From NCBI RefSeq assembly GCF_002157835.1, contig NZ_CP020809.1:2852001-2916000 (forward strand): DNA of 64,000 nt, in the 5' to 3' direction. The notes beneath the pieces are model-generated. The model saw nothing but the letters and a program-made list of their open reading frames with translations, was not told where the DNA came from and ran no database searches. This document shows, piece by piece, positions 17,599 through 26,105 of this stretch; within the stretch, counting starts at the first letter, position 1; each line of letters opens with the position of its first letter. This DNA is from Mycobacterium dioxanotrophicus (lineage in GTDB: Bacteria; Actinomycetota; Actinomycetes; Mycobacteriales; Mycobacteriaceae). The translations under genes and the position numbers were made by a program.

Positions 17599-18231
17599 CT
17601 ATGCCGCGAACGTCTGCACGTGGTCGATGGCTGCGTTGAGGGCGTTCTTGAGTGGGGTGACATCCTGCTGCACCTGGGTGAGGACCATGCCGCCCTGGAA
17701 TGCCGACAGCAGGAGATCGGCCAGCTGGGTGGGATTCGCGTCGGGGTTGATCCGGCCGAGGCTCTGCATCCGCTGCAGTCCGTCGCGGAAGATGTCCCGC
17801 CACTGATCGAATACTCGAGCCAGCTCATCGTGAACCTGCAGGTCTGACTTGATGATCTGGCTCGCCAAGGATCCGAGAGTGCAGCCGTCGCGGTAGGCGC
17901 TCTCGTGGGTGACGTAGTAGTCCACCCAGGCTCGGAGTGCGTCGATGTTGTCGAAGCCGGCGAATTGGTCACCGCCATAGAAGTGCAGGACGCGCTCGGC
18001 CTGCCATTCGATCACGGCCACGACCAGGCTTTCCTTGGTCGGGAAATAGTGATTGAGCTGCGACCCGCTGATGCCTGTGACGCGGCGGAGCTGCTCGTTG
18101 TTCGTCGCGGCGACGCCGTTGGTGTGGATGAGCTCCGCGGCGTGCTCGAGGATGCGCGCCCGCGTTGCCTCCCCCTTTTTCGTGAGCTTGCGGGGCTCTT
18201 GGACTGCCGTTCTGCCGGTCATGATCGCCAT
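17599..18231 (-). CDS. TetR-family repressor
   Basis: A 210-residue TetR regulator. The N-terminal helix-turn-helix is seen in ARILEHAAELIHTNGVAATN and ISGSQLNHYFPTKESLV. The ligand-binding half contains YRDGCTLGSLASQI, a Gly-Cys-x-Leu-Gly motif found in a subgroup of TetR proteins that sense electrophiles or oxidants. It is divergent from an AhpD/nitroreductase/RclC-like operon; two identical-arm palindromes in the 104-bp gap are the likely operators and would also give autoregulation. The start could be ATG 18231 or 18222; neither has an obvious ribosome site, so a leaderless mRNA is possible. Confidence 0.9.
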   Translation of the reverse strand: MAIMTGRTAVQEPRKLTKKGEATRARILEHAAELIHTNGVAATNNEQLRRVTGISGSQLNHYFPTKESLVVAVIEWQAERVLHFYGGDQFAGFDNIDALRAWVDYYVTHESAYRDGCTLGSLASQIIKSDLQVHDELARVFDQWRDIFRDGLQRMQSLGRINPDANPTQLADLLLSAFQGGMVLTQVQQDVTPLKNALNAAIDHVQTFAA

Positions 18232-18242
18232 GCTACCAAAAT

Positions 18243-18258
18243 TGGGCTTGACAGCCCA
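18243..18258. promoter_or_regulatory. TetR operator candidate 1, overlapping a -35 box
   Basis: TGGGCT-TGAC-AGCCCA is a perfect inverted repeat. The consensus -35 hexamer TTGACA (18248-18253) is embedded in it, so a bound repressor would block RNA polymerase on the plus-strand promoter. Confidence 0.65.
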
Positions 18259-18277
18259 CTATTGCGGGGTGTTAAGT
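18248..18277 (+). promoter_or_regulatory. Promoter of the AhpD-nitroreductase-RclC-like operon
   Basis: TTGACA at 18248-18253 and TTAAGT at 18272-18277 are separated by 18 bp. The -35 box sits inside operator 1, and operator 2 lies just downstream of the -10 box. The -10 match is moderate. Confidence 0.5.
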
Positions 18278-18284
18278 CGGGAAG

Positions 18285-18300
18285 TGGGCTAAGCAGCCCA
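18285..18300. promoter_or_regulatory. TetR operator candidate 2
   Basis: TGGGCT-AAGC-AGCCCA has the same arms as candidate 1 with a different centre. The centres are 42 bp apart, four helical turns, so two dimers would bind the same DNA face on either side of the -10 box. Confidence 0.65.
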
Positions 18301-18335
18301 AAAAATTCATCCACATCTCCTGGAGGTCGATCCGC

Positions 18336-18875
18336 ATGTCCCGTCTGAGCACACCCGCTTCCGAAGACGTCACCGCCGACGCGCAGAGCGTCCTGGACAC
18401 CGTCGGCAAACAGTTCGGCTTCGTCCCGAACATGTTCGCGATGCTCGCGTCCAATCCGACCGTCCTGGATGTCGTCATGGGTCTGCAGGGCAGCCTGGGA
18501 CGGGTCCTGGACGCCAAGACCAGGCACACCATCGCACTGGCGGTGTCCGAAGCCAACGGCTGCGAGTACTGCCTGGCAGTGCACTCGTATGTGTCGGCCC
18601 ACCTCGGCGGCATGTCGAGCGACGACATCGACCTGGCGCGGTCCGGTAACTCAATCGACCCCAAGCGGGCCGCCGTTGCTCGCTTCGCTCAGCAGGTGGT
18701 CGAAACACGCGGAAAGGTCGGCGATGCCGACCTGGCCGCCGTGCGGGGCGCCGGGTACACCGACTCGCAAATCCTGGCGATCGTCACTGTCGCCGTCCAG
18801 ACATTGCTGACCAACTACATCAACAACGTCAACCAGACCGTCATCGATATCCCGGCCGCCGGCGCAGCGGCGTAA
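18336..18875 (+). CDS. AhpD-like carboxymuconolactone decarboxylase-family peroxidase
   Basis: A 179-residue all-helical protein of the CMD/AhpD family. The redox motif is C76-E-Y-C79 with H83 (NGCEYCLAVHSYVSAHLGG), as in AhpD-type thiol peroxidases. The N-terminal GFVPNMFAMLASNP is also typical. A clear TGGAGG precedes the ATG. It is the first gene of a three-gene run controlled by the divergent TetR gene and is expected to reduce peroxide or other reactive species in the cytosol. Confidence 0.88.
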   Translation: MSRLSTPASEDVTADAQSVLDTVGKQFGFVPNMFAMLASNPTVLDVVMGLQGSLGRVLDAKTRHTIALAVSEANGCEYCLAVHSYVSAHLGGMSSDDIDLARSGNSIDPKRAAVARFAQQVVETRGKVGDADLAAVRGAGYTDSQILAIVTVAVQTLLTNYINNVNQTVIDIPAAGAAA

Positions 18876-18941
18876 CCGGCTACTCGCGCATACGACATTC
18901 ACCGTCCCCACCCAAACATATTGCGAAGAAAGCGAATTCAC

Positions 18942-19589
18942 ATGAACCTCGACAACCTGATGAGCAAGCACCTCACGAGATATTTCGACTCCAGCAAGAC
19001 CATCCCGGCGGACTCCCTGCAGCAGCTGCTGCGGTTCCTGCGCTCGACGCCGTCGTCGGTGAACGTACAGGCCAGCCGTTACTACGTGCTCGGCACGCCG
19101 GAGGCAAAGGAGCGGCTCGCAGACAATCTCGGCGAACGCTTCCTCGACAACGGCGGCAAGATCCGCGACGCCTCGCACGTCTTGATCTTCACCACCAGGG
19201 CCGACCTGCCCGGCAGCCACCTCGATGAGGTGTTCGGCAAAGAGAAGACCGATGGCCGGTTCCCCGACCCGGCGAAGCAGTCGCTGTGGGAGTCGATGAC
19301 ACGCGACTTCGTCAATCTCCGCACCTACGGCTACAAGGACCTGACTCACTGGATGGAGAAGCAGGCCTACCTGGCGCTGGGCATGACCATGATGGCGGCC
19401 GCCGAGCTCGGCTTCGACGCGACGCCGCTGGAAGGTTTCGACCCGGCCAGCGTCGACAAGGCATTCAAGATCCGAGAAACCGGATACACCACGACGGTGC
19501 TGCTGGCCCTCGGCTACCCGGACACCGCCAAGGCATACACCAACCCGATTTCGCGATTCGACCACGATCGGCTCTTCACCTTCGCCTGA
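18942..19589 (+). CDS. NfsB-like nitroreductase family protein
   Basis: A 215-residue FMN-dependent nitroreductase fold protein. The N-terminus HLTRYFDSSKTIPADSL is the usual nitroreductase opening (R-x-F/Y-x-x-x-K-x-I), followed by the FMN-contact segment RSTPSSVNVQASRY, and WMEKQAYLALGMTMMAAAELG carries the family's dimer/FMN helix. The C-terminal Arg-Phe replaces the usual K-x-R-x cofactor end. Likely reduces quinones, nitroaromatics or electrophilic aldehydes using NAD(P)H. It stands 66 nt after the AhpD-like gene. The ATG at 18942 is preferred over an upstream frame extension with poor sequence. Confidence 0.85.
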   Translation: MNLDNLMSKHLTRYFDSSKTIPADSLQQLLRFLRSTPSSVNVQASRYYVLGTPEAKERLADNLGERFLDNGGKIRDASHVLIFTTRADLPGSHLDEVFGKEKTDGRFPDPAKQSLWESMTRDFVNLRTYGYKDLTHWMEKQAYLALGMTMMAAAELGFDATPLEGFDPASVDKAFKIRETGYTTTVLLALGYPDTAKAYTNPISRFDHDRLFTFA

Positions 19590-19638
19590 ACCACATCACC
19601 CACATTCAGTTCATCTGGAACCCGAAAGGTATCGAAAA

Positions 19639-20148
19639 ATGTCCACCAGAACCGACGCGCTGAGCGTCGCATGCCAAAACAATGCGCCCGCAGTCCGTGG
19701 GCTGGCGAATATTCTCGTCCGCTACGGGCTGGCCATCGTCATCGGCTGGATCGGAATATTCAAATTCTGCTCGTACGAGGCACTCAATATTCAGCCGCTG
19801 GTCGCCAACAGCCCCTTCATGGGTTGGCTCTACAGCGTGTTCAGCGTGACGACGTTTTCGTCGATCCTCGGCGTCGTGGAGATAGTCACTGCTGTCCTGC
19901 TGGTGGTGAAGCCCTGGTATCCGCGGGTGTCGCTGGCCGGAAGTGTGTTGGCGATAGTGCTTTTCGTCAGCACGCTGTCGTTCGTGATCACGACACCGGG
20001 AGTGGGCGAAGCGTCGGCCGGAGGCTTTCCCTTCCTGTCCATGACGGGTCAATTTCTGATCAAGGACATCGTGCTGTTGGGGGCGTCGATTTTTACCCTC
20101 GCCGACGCCATGGAGGCGATCGCTCACCGCGCTGCGCCGCCGCAGTGA
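19639..20148 (+). CDS. DUF417/RclC (YkgB)-family membrane protein
   Basis: A 169-residue integral membrane protein with four hydrophobic helices and the family signature GWIGIFKFCSYEALNIQPLV, then NSPFMGWLYS. In E. coli the relative RclC is part of the reactive-chlorine resistance operon. Here it follows a peroxidase-like and a nitroreductase gene under TetR control, which supports a role in defence against reactive oxidants or electrophiles. The exact biochemical function of DUF417 is unknown. GAAAGG lies upstream of the ATG. Confidence 0.87.
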   Translation: MSTRTDALSVACQNNAPAVRGLANILVRYGLAIVIGWIGIFKFCSYEALNIQPLVANSPFMGWLYSVFSVTTFSSILGVVEIVTAVLLVVKPWYPRVSLAGSVLAIVLFVSTLSFVITTPGVGEASAGGFPFLSMTGQFLIKDIVLLGASIFTLADAMEAIAHRAAPPQ

Positions 20149-20220
20149 ATTCACTGTCGACAGGGGGCGCTCAGCTCAGCCGGCTGCAGGGAGCTGAGCG
20201 CAACCGGCTCGCGAAACGGA

Positions 20221-20246
20221 AAAGCCCCGGCTCCGGCCGGGGCTTT
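20221..20246. terminator. Bidirectional hairpin terminator between the RclC-like gene and tRNA-Leu
   Basis: AAAGCCCCGG and CCGGGGCTTT form a 10-bp perfect stem around a 6-nt loop, preceded by A residues and followed by T residues. It can end transcription from the plus-strand operon and from the minus-strand tRNA, whose 3' end is 28 nt away. Confidence 0.85.
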
Positions 20247-20274
20247 CTGTATCTGGTGTTGCCGCAAAAATTGT

Positions 20275-20359
20275 GTCCGAGGGGGGACTTGAACCCCCAC
20301 GCCCGTTAATAGGGCACTAGCACCTCAAGCTAGCGCGTCTGCCATTCCGCCACTCGGAC
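20275..20359 (-). tRNA. tRNA-Leu (anticodon GAG)
   Basis: Reading the minus strand, GTCCGAG at the 5' end pairs with CTCGGAC at the 3' end. The D-arm (GGCGGAATGGCAGACGC), anticodon stem CTAGC/GCTAG with loop TTGAGGT giving anticodon GAG, a long class II variable arm, and T-arm GGGGGTTCAAGTCCCCC are all present. CCA is not encoded; the next base gives discriminator A. Confidence 0.96.
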
Positions 20360-20476
20360 TTGCCAACCTCATCGGTTGGGCGCCTAAGGCTAACGGATTG
20401 AGGGCCCAGGTCCCAAACCGGTGGGTGCGAGCCTGCCGTGTCGGCCTGCCGCGCGATGGTGCCTGCAGTGGTACGA

Positions 20477-21820
20477 ATGGTGACTGTGACTGACCCCGTG
20501 GGCAGCGTTGACGAAGTGGTCGACATCGTCAGCGCTCTGATCAGGTTCGATACCTCCAACACCGGCGACCCCGCCACGACCAAAGGCGAGGCCGACTGTG
20601 CCGAGTGGGTCGCCGACCGGCTTCGGGAGGTCGGCTACACCACCGAATACGTCGAAGCCGGTGCGCCCGGCCGGGGCAACGTGTTCGCGCGCCTGCCCGG
20701 TGCGGACCCGCAGCGCGGCGCGCTGATGATCCACGGGCACCTCGACGTGGTGCCCGCCGAGCCCGCGGACTGGAGCGTGCACCCGTTCTCGGGTGCGATC
20801 AAAGACGGTTACGTCTGGGGCCGTGGCGCGGTCGACATGAAAGACATGGTCGGGATGATGATCGCGGTGGCCCGGCACTTCAAGCGGGCCGGCATCGTGC
20901 CGCCGCGCGATCTGGTGTTCGCGTTCCTCTCCGACGAGGAACACGGCGGCACGTACGGCGCGAACTGGCTGGTGGACAACCGGCCCGACCTGTTCGCCGG
21001 GGTCACCGAGGCGATCGGCGAGGTCGGTGGATTCTCCCTGACCGTTCCCCGCAAGGACGGTGGTGAGCGGCGCCTCTACCTCATCGAGACCGCCGAGAAG
21101 GGGCTGTCCTGGATGCGGTTGACGGCCCGGGGCCGGGCCGGGCACGGCTCGATGGTGCATGACGACAACGCCGTGACGGCGATCGCGGGCGCGGTCGACC
21201 GCCTGGGTCGGCATCGCTTCCCGTTGGTCCTCAACGAGGCGGTGGAGCAGTTCCTGGCCGCGGTCTCGGAGGAGACGGGCTACGAGTTCGACGTCGACTC
21301 TCCGGACCTCGACCTGGCGATCGAGAAGCTCGGCGGGGTGGCGCGCATCGTGTCGGCCACGCTGCGCGACACGGCCAACCCGACGATGCTCAAGGCCGGC
21401 TACAAGGCCAACGTCATCCCGGCGACGGCCGAGGCGGTCGTGGACTGCCGTGTGCTGCCCGGCCGCAAGGCGGCGTTCGAGCGGGAGATCGACGAGCTCA
21501 TCGGTCCGGACGTCACCCGCAGCTGGGAGCGTGACCTGCCGTCGTACCAGACCACCTTCGACGGCGATCTGGTCGATGCGATGAATGCCGCACTGCTGGC
21601 GGTGGATCCCGACGCGCGCATCGTGCCGTACATGCTTTCCGGCGGCACGGACGCAAAATCATTGCAGCGGTTGGGCATTCGCTGCTTCGGGTTCGCCCCG
21701 CTGAAGCTGCCGCCGGAGCTGGACTTCGCTGCGCTGTTCCACGGGGTGGACGAGCGGGTACCCGTCGACGCATTACAGTTCGGCGCGAAGGTCCTAGAAC
21801 ATTTCTTGACGCACTGCTGA
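20477..21820 (+). CDS. M20 family metallopeptidase (Rv2141c-like)
   Basis: A 447-residue zinc hydrolase of the M20/ArgE/DapE group. Metal and catalytic motifs are visible: MIHGHLDVVP (first Zn His and catalytic Asp), WGRGAVDMKDM (bridging Asp), and FLSDEEHGG (catalytic Glu and Zn Glu). The late His expected in the family is in FHGVDERVP. The dimerisation insert lies between. Likely hydrolyses a small peptide, amide or carbamate; substrate not readable. I chose ATG 20477 (MVTVTDPVGSVDEVV); the longer frame would run into the tRNA-side leader. The next gene follows 9 nt later. Confidence 0.9.
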   Translation: MVTVTDPVGSVDEVVDIVSALIRFDTSNTGDPATTKGEADCAEWVADRLREVGYTTEYVEAGAPGRGNVFARLPGADPQRGALMIHGHLDVVPAEPADWSVHPFSGAIKDGYVWGRGAVDMKDMVGMMIAVARHFKRAGIVPPRDLVFAFLSDEEHGGTYGANWLVDNRPDLFAGVTEAIGEVGGFSLTVPRKDGGERRLYLIETAEKGLSWMRLTARGRAGHGSMVHDDNAVTAIAGAVDRLGRHRFPLVLNEAVEQFLAAVSEETGYEFDVDSPDLDLAIEKLGGVARIVSATLRDTANPTMLKAGYKANVIPATAEAVVDCRVLPGRKAAFEREIDELIGPDVTRSWERDLPSYQTTFDGDLVDAMNAALLAVDPDARIVPYMLSGGTDAKSLQRLGIRCFGFAPLKLPPELDFAALFHGVDERVPVDALQFGAKVLEHFLTHC

Positions 21821-21829
21821 AAGGGCACC

Positions 21830-22354
21830 ATGAGCAATTCCCCGTACGACAACCTGCCACAGCTGCCGACCTTCACGCTGACCTCGGAGTCGGTGACCGA
21901 CGGGCAGCCGCTGGGCAACGACCAGGTCAGCGGCATCATGGGCGCGGGCGGTTCCGATGTGTCGCCGCAGCTGAGCTGGTCGGGATTCCCGGCAGAGACC
22001 AAGAGCTTCGCGGTGACGATGTACGACCCCGACGCACCGACCGGGTCGGGCTTCTGGCACTGGGCGGTCGCCGACCTGCCCGTGAGCGTCACGTCCCTGC
22101 CTGCCGATGCCGGTAACGGCGGCCCGTTGCCCGGTGGCGCGGTCACTCTCACCAACGACGCGGGCCTCAAGCGCTTCCTCGGCGCGGCCCCGCCTGCCGG
22201 ACACGGCCCGCACCGCTACTACGTCGCCGTGCACGCGCTGCCCGTCGAGGCTCTTGAGCTGCCCGACGGCGCCACCCCGGCGTACCTCGGCTTCAACCTG
22301 TTCGGCCAGGCCATCGCGCGCGCCGTCATCCACGGCACCTACGAGCAGAAGTAG
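21830..22354 (+). CDS. YbhB/YbcL family RKIP-like protein (Rv2140c-like)
   Basis: A 174-residue phosphatidylethanolamine-binding-protein fold. Signature segments are [37 protein letters not shown] (ligand-pocket Asp-Pro-Asp and His) and [13 protein letters not shown]. Family members bind anionic ligands; no enzyme activity is established. It forms a short operon with the M20 peptidase upstream, as in M. tuberculosis. A long inverted repeat follows and separates it from convergent pyrD. Confidence 0.9.
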   Translation: MSNSPYDNLPQLPTFTLTSESVTDGQPLGNDQVSGIMGAGGSDVSPQLSWSGFPAETKSFAVTMYDPDAPTGSGFWHWAVADLPVSVTSLPADAGNGGPLPGGAVTLTNDAGLKRFLGAAPPAGHGPHRYYVAVHALPVEALELPDGATPAYLGFNLFGQAIARAVIHGTYEQK

Positions 22355-22362
22355 CCCCAGCA

Positions 22363-22427
22363 CCGCGAGCGTGCGGGTCTGTTGCCCGACACTCCGTGTT
22401 TGGGCAACAGTCCACGCACGCTCGCGG
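22363..22427. repeat. Long inverted repeat between convergent genes, likely bidirectional terminator
   Basis: CCGCGAGCGTGCG (22363-22375) is perfectly complementary to CGCACGCTCGCGG (22415-22427). Inside it CTGTTGCCC (22379-22387) pairs with GGGCAACAG (22402-22410). The structure fills the gap between the RKIP-like gene and pyrD, which are convergent. Confidence 0.75.
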
Positions 22428-22431
22428 CGCC

Positions 22432-23496
22432 TCAGCGTGCGGCTGAGCCCACCGCGTCGGTGAGCGACGCGAACCCGCCCGCGTGCAGGCGTTCGGCGAT
22501 GCCGTCGTGAATCTGCTTGGCCCACAAACCGCCGCCGTAGATGAAGCCGGTGTAGCCCTGCAACAGCGTGGCCCCGGAGGTGATCCGGTCCCAGGCGTCG
22601 TCGGCGGTCTCGATCCCGCCCACGCTGATCAACACCAGCTTGTCGCCCACGCGGCGATACAGCCGGCGCAGCACCTCGGCTGAACGCCGGGCCACCGGCG
22701 GCCCGGAGATGCCGCCCGTCCCGAGGTCGTCGACGCCGGCGGTCGCCAACCCGTCACGCGAGATCGTGGTGTTGGTCGCCACGATTCCGGCGAGGCCCAA
22801 TTCAACTGCCAGATCGGCGATTTCATCGATATCGGCATCGGAGAGGTCGGGGGCGATCTTGACCAGCACCGGCTTGGTGGTCTCGGCCTTGACCGCAGCC
22901 AGGATCGGTCGCAACGAGGCCACCGCCTGCAGGTCGCGCAGTCCGGGAGTGTTGGGGGAGCTGACGTTGACCACCACGTAGGCGGCCAGGTTGCCCAGCT
23001 GTCGAGCGCTCTGCGCGTAATCCTCGACCGCGCGCTCGGCCGGGGTCACTTTCGTCTTGCCGATGTTCACCCCGATCGGCACGTCGGGGGAGTGCTGTGA
23101 CAGGCGCATGGCCAACGCGCCGGCACCCTCGTTGTTGAAGCCCATGCGGTTGAGCAGTGCGCGGTCCTCGGGAAGGCGGAACAGGCGCGGCTGCGGATTG
23201 CCCGGCTGGGCCGCCGCGGTCACGGTGCCCACCTCGGCGTACCCGAAACCCAGCGCACCCCAGGTGGCCAGTCCGCAGCCGTCCTTGTCGAACCCGGCGG
23301 CGAGGCCCATCGGGCCGGGGAACCGGACTCCGAACACCGTGCTGGCCAGCACCGGATCAGAAGGCGCCAACCAGCGGGTCAACGCGCGCCGAAACGCCGC
23401 CGGGCCCGAGGCGACGCGCAACAGCGCGAACACCCAGACATGGATCCGTTCGGGCGGCACCAGGAACAGTGCCCGCCGCAGCGCGCTGTAGATCAC
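22432..23496 (-). CDS. pyrD: Class 2 (quinone-dependent) dihydroorotate dehydrogenase
   Basis: Oxidises dihydroorotate to orotate with membrane quinone in pyrimidine synthesis. The 354-residue protein begins [20 protein letters not shown], the short membrane-binding helix of class 2 enzymes. It contains [33 protein letters not shown] (catalytic Ser region), [21 protein letters not shown] and [27 protein letters not shown] (FMN binding). GTG 23496 is chosen because it overlaps the stop of the upstream DUF5703 gene (GTGA) and gives the family's usual start. Confidence 0.96.
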   Translation of the reverse strand: MIYSALRRALFLVPPERIHVWVFALLRVASGPAAFRRALTRWLAPSDPVLASTVFGVRFPGPMGLAAGFDKDGCGLATWGALGFGYAEVGTVTAAAQPGNPQPRLFRLPEDRALLNRMGFNNEGAGALAMRLSQHSPDVPIGVNIGKTKVTPAERAVEDYAQSARQLGNLAAYVVVNVSSPNTPGLRDLQAVASLRPILAAVKAETTKPVLVKIAPDLSDADIDEIADLAVELGLAGIVATNTTISRDGLATAGVDDLGTGGISGPPVARRSAEVLRRLYRRVGDKLVLISVGGIETADDAWDRITSGATLLQGYTGFIYGGGLWAKQIHDGIAERLHAGGFASLTDAVGSAAR

Positions 23497-23759
23497 GGCG
23501 TCGGCTGATCCGGTGTGCCCGGCGTGGTGGCGGCGGTCTTCCTGCGGCGCAACAGCACCCGTCGACTCCCGTCTGTATAGGCCCGCACCCGGGTCAGTTC
23601 CCAGCCGCGGTATTCCGCTTCTATGGACAGCCGGATGGAGGCGCTGAGCCTGGTCACGTCGGGTGGCAGCCGCAGCGGCACCCACTCGTACTCGTCGGAG
23701 AGCCCCTCGGCGTCCCACCCCGCCGGCATCCTGCCGCGTTGTATCGACGTCATGGTCAT
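23493..23759 (-). CDS. DUF5703 family small protein
   Basis: An 88-residue protein with [16 protein letters not shown] and [19 protein letters not shown], a compact conserved actinobacterial family with no known function. It sits in the middle of a three-gene minus-strand operon. Its ATG overlaps the lipoprotein stop (ATGA at 23759-23756) and its TGA overlaps the pyrD GTG. The tight overlaps suggest fixed stoichiometry, but no role is known. Confidence 0.8.
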   Translation of the reverse strand: MTMTSIQRGRMPAGWDAEGLSDEYEWVPLRLPPDVTRLSASIRLSIEAEYRGWELTRVRAYTDGSRRVLLRRRKTAATTPGTPDQPTP

Positions 23760-24778
23760 CCCCCCGCGTGCGGGATCACCTGCACGCCCGCTCCCGAGCC
23801 GGACACCACATAGAGCGTGCCGGACTTGTCGTCATAGGCCAGGGAGTTGGGTTGCTGCACGGTTCGATAACGCACCTTTTCGACGGGAATGCCGGTGTCA
23901 AGATCGTAACCAATGACTGTGTTGTCGGCGGTCTGTGACACCCATGCCAGCCGCGATGTGCCGACCAGCCCGTACGGCGCGGCCCGCACCGGGTAGCGCT
24001 GACGCATGATCAGCGGGTCGGTGCTGAACACCAGCAGCTCGTCGCCGCGGGTATCGGCGACCAGGACCCGACCGTGCGGATCGACGGCCATGGTGGTGGC
24101 GCCGTCGCCGGCTCGCAGCGCCTGCTCGGCCTTGGTGCCAGTGACGTCGACCTCGGTCACCGAGGTCTGGCCGCGATCCAACACCACCGTGGTATTCCCC
24201 TGAGTGGCAAGCTCATCCACTCTCGCGAAAATCTTGAGTTTGGCGCCGACGGTATCGGGGGAATTCAGGGTGTAGACCGCGCCGTCGGCGCTGCCGAGTA
24301 CCGCTTTACCGTCCGTTCGCAACGTGATCGCGGTGAAATCGGTGTCCTGCTCACCCGCGACCGTGATTTTGGTCGCCTTGCCCGCTGCGATGTCGACGCG
24401 GAAGTACCCGCCCCGGGTCGCAAGGACGAGCCCGCCGCGGCTGTCGCCGGCCATCGTCGATGCCGTCGCGGGCAGCAGCACCGTGCGCGGCGGCTGGGTT
24501 CCGGCCACGAGGGTGACCATCGACTGCCCGTCGGGCCCCGGTCCGAGCACGGCCAGGCTGGCCGTTGCTGGATCGAACACCGCGGACTGCGCACGGCCGC
24601 CGACCGGGCGGACTTCGCCGTCGGGGACGCCGGTGACTGGAGGTGAAACCGCGGCCTGGGCGGGTTCGATGGTCGGTGGCGGAGCGTCGGCCGGGTTCGA
24701 CGAACAACCCGGCGCGAGCAGCAGTGCCAGTGCTGCCACGCCAGCACGAATCGGCTGACCTGCAGGGATTAGGCGCAA
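23756..24778 (-). CDS. lppL: LppL-like lipoprotein with beta-propeller repeats
   Basis: About 340 residues. The N-terminus has a signal peptide ending in a lipobox ([10 protein letters not shown]), then a Pro/Ala linker and WD/YncE-like repeats (for example [34 protein letters not shown]), so a secreted, lipid-anchored beta-propeller is predicted. The TTG start at 24778 places the signal peptide correctly; the long open frame upstream is non-coding. It is upstream of DUF5703 and pyrD, as lppL is in M. tuberculosis. No ligand can be predicted. Confidence 0.82.
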   Translation of the reverse strand: MRLIPAGQPIRAGVAALALLLAPGCSSNPADAPPPTIEPAQAAVSPPVTGVPDGEVRPVGGRAQSAVFDPATASLAVLGPGPDGQSMVTLVAGTQPPRTVLLPATASTMAGDSRGGLVLATRGGYFRVDIAAGKATKITVAGEQDTDFTAITLRTDGKAVLGSADGAVYTLNSPDTVGAKLKIFARVDELATQGNTTVVLDRGQTSVTEVDVTGTKAEQALRAGDGATTMAVDPHGRVLVADTRGDELLVFSTDPLIMRQRYPVRAAPYGLVGTSRLAWVSQTADNTVIGYDLDTGIPVEKVRYRTVQQPNSLAYDDKSGTLYVVSGSGAGVQVIPHAGG

Positions 24779-24892
24779 CGGATGGCTCTCGTTCGGGGCG
24801 GATGGTTGACCGACCAGTCTATGCACGGCCACCGAGGGTATTTGGACGCGTCTGGCGCACGTCCTTGCATAAGCAAGAGTATGGTGCGAAGC

Positions 24893-25204
24893 ATGACCCT
24901 CGCCGCAGACCGGGAACCGGGGTACCAGGAGTTTGCTATCGAGGACATTTCCACGGGTGTCCACGCCAGTGGATTTGGCCAGGTCGGTGACGGCCGTACT
25001 TTCTCCTTCCACATCGAACGCGGGCAGCTGATCATCGAGGTGTATCGGCCGCGCTTGTCCGGACCGGTGCCCGCCGAAGAAGACGTGGTGGCGCTCGCCA
25101 CCCGCAAACTGACCGATATCGATCTGACCGACGAGCGCAGCTTGTCGGCGACGGTGCGTGACGCGGTCGCCGACGCGCAGCCGGTACCGCGACTCGGACG
25201 CTGA
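24893..25204 (+). CDS. Conserved small protein (Rv2137c-like)
   Basis: About 103 residues, beginning MTLAADREPGYQEF. It contains the conserved stretch FAIEDISTGVHASGFGQV and ends in acidic and Pro-rich sequence. No domain is recognised. ATG 24893 is preferred; an ATG at 24881 is in frame 12 nt earlier. It sits between divergent lppL and uppP, the same position as Rv2137c, and runs in the direction of uppP, so it may be in the uppP transcript. Confidence 0.7.
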   Translation: MTLAADREPGYQEFAIEDISTGVHASGFGQVGDGRTFSFHIERGQLIIEVYRPRLSGPVPAEEDVVALATRKLTDIDLTDERSLSATVRDAVADAQPVPRLGR

Positions 25205-25249
25205 CCGAACCCTCACGGTACGGTCGTCGGCGTGATTGACGTGCCGGCG

Positions 25250-26080
25250 ATGTCGTGGCTGCAAGTGGTCGTGTTGTCGATTGTGCAGGGGCTCACAGAG
25301 TTTCTTCCCGTCTCGTCATCCGGGCACCTCGCGATCACCTCACGGCTGTTCTTCCATGACGACGCAGGCGCCTCCTTCACCGCGGTCACCCAACTGGGTA
25401 CCGAACTGGCCGTACTCGTCTATTTCGCCCGCGACATCTGGCGGATCGTCAAGGCCTGGTTCAACGGGCTGTTCGTCGCCGCCCACCGCGACGCCGACTA
25501 TCGCCTCGGCTGGTTCGTGATCATCGGCAGCATTCCCATCGGGTTTTTCGGGCTGCTGTTCAAGGACGAGATCCGCACCGGCGCACGCAATCTCTGGCTG
25601 GTCGCGTCGGCGCTGATCGTGTTCTCGGCGGTGATCGCCGCGGCCGAGTACTTCGGCAAGCAGACCCGCCAGGTGGAGCAGCTCACCTGGCGCGACAGCG
25701 TGGTGGTCGGCCTGGCGCAGTGCCTGGCCCTGGTGCCGGGTGTGTCGCGCTCGGGGGCGACGATCAGCGCCGGGCTGTTTCTCGGGCTGGACCGCGAACT
25801 GGCGGCCCGGTTCGGTTTTCTGCTGGCCATCCCGGCGGTGTTCGCCTCAGGATTGTTCTCCCTGCCCGACGCGTTCCACCCGGTCGGGGAGGGCATGAGC
25901 GCCAGCGGTGCGCAACTGCTGGTGGCGACGGTCATCGCGTTCGTCGTCGGGTTCGCCGCCATCGCGTGGTTCCTGAAATTCCTGGTCTCCCACAGCATGT
26001 ACTGGTTCGTCGGTTACCGGGTGGTGGCCGGCGCGGTGGTGCTCGTGCTGCTGGGTACCGGGGTGTTGGCGGCACAATGA
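25250..26080 (+). CDS. uppP: Undecaprenyl-diphosphatase UppP (BacA)
   Basis: Integral membrane phosphatase that recycles the polyprenyl-diphosphate carrier for peptidoglycan and arabinogalactan synthesis; it also confers bacitracin tolerance. The 276-residue protein begins [20 protein letters not shown], with the signature VSSSGHLAI and the second catalytic segment [16 protein letters not shown] holding the conserved Ser-Arg-Ser. About eight hydrophobic helices are present. ATG 25250 gives the same length as the tuberculosis protein; GTG 25232 is an in-frame alternative. Confidence 0.95.
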   Translation: MSWLQVVVLSIVQGLTEFLPVSSSGHLAITSRLFFHDDAGASFTAVTQLGTELAVLVYFARDIWRIVKAWFNGLFVAAHRDADYRLGWFVIIGSIPIGFFGLLFKDEIRTGARNLWLVASALIVFSAVIAAAEYFGKQTRQVEQLTWRDSVVVGLAQCLALVPGVSRSGATISAGLFLGLDRELAARFGFLLAIPAVFASGLFSLPDAFHPVGEGMSASGAQLLVATVIAFVVGFAAIAWFLKFLVSHSMYWFVGYRVVAGAVVLVLLGTGVLAAQ

Positions 26081-26105
26081 TCGAGCGCTTGAACGAGGAG
26101 CCGAT

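Noticed and set aside
20149..20476. Integration site of a mobile element at tRNA-Leu
   Set aside because: No integrase and no direct repeat of the tRNA end was seen in the flanks; the neighbouring genes match the normal backbone.
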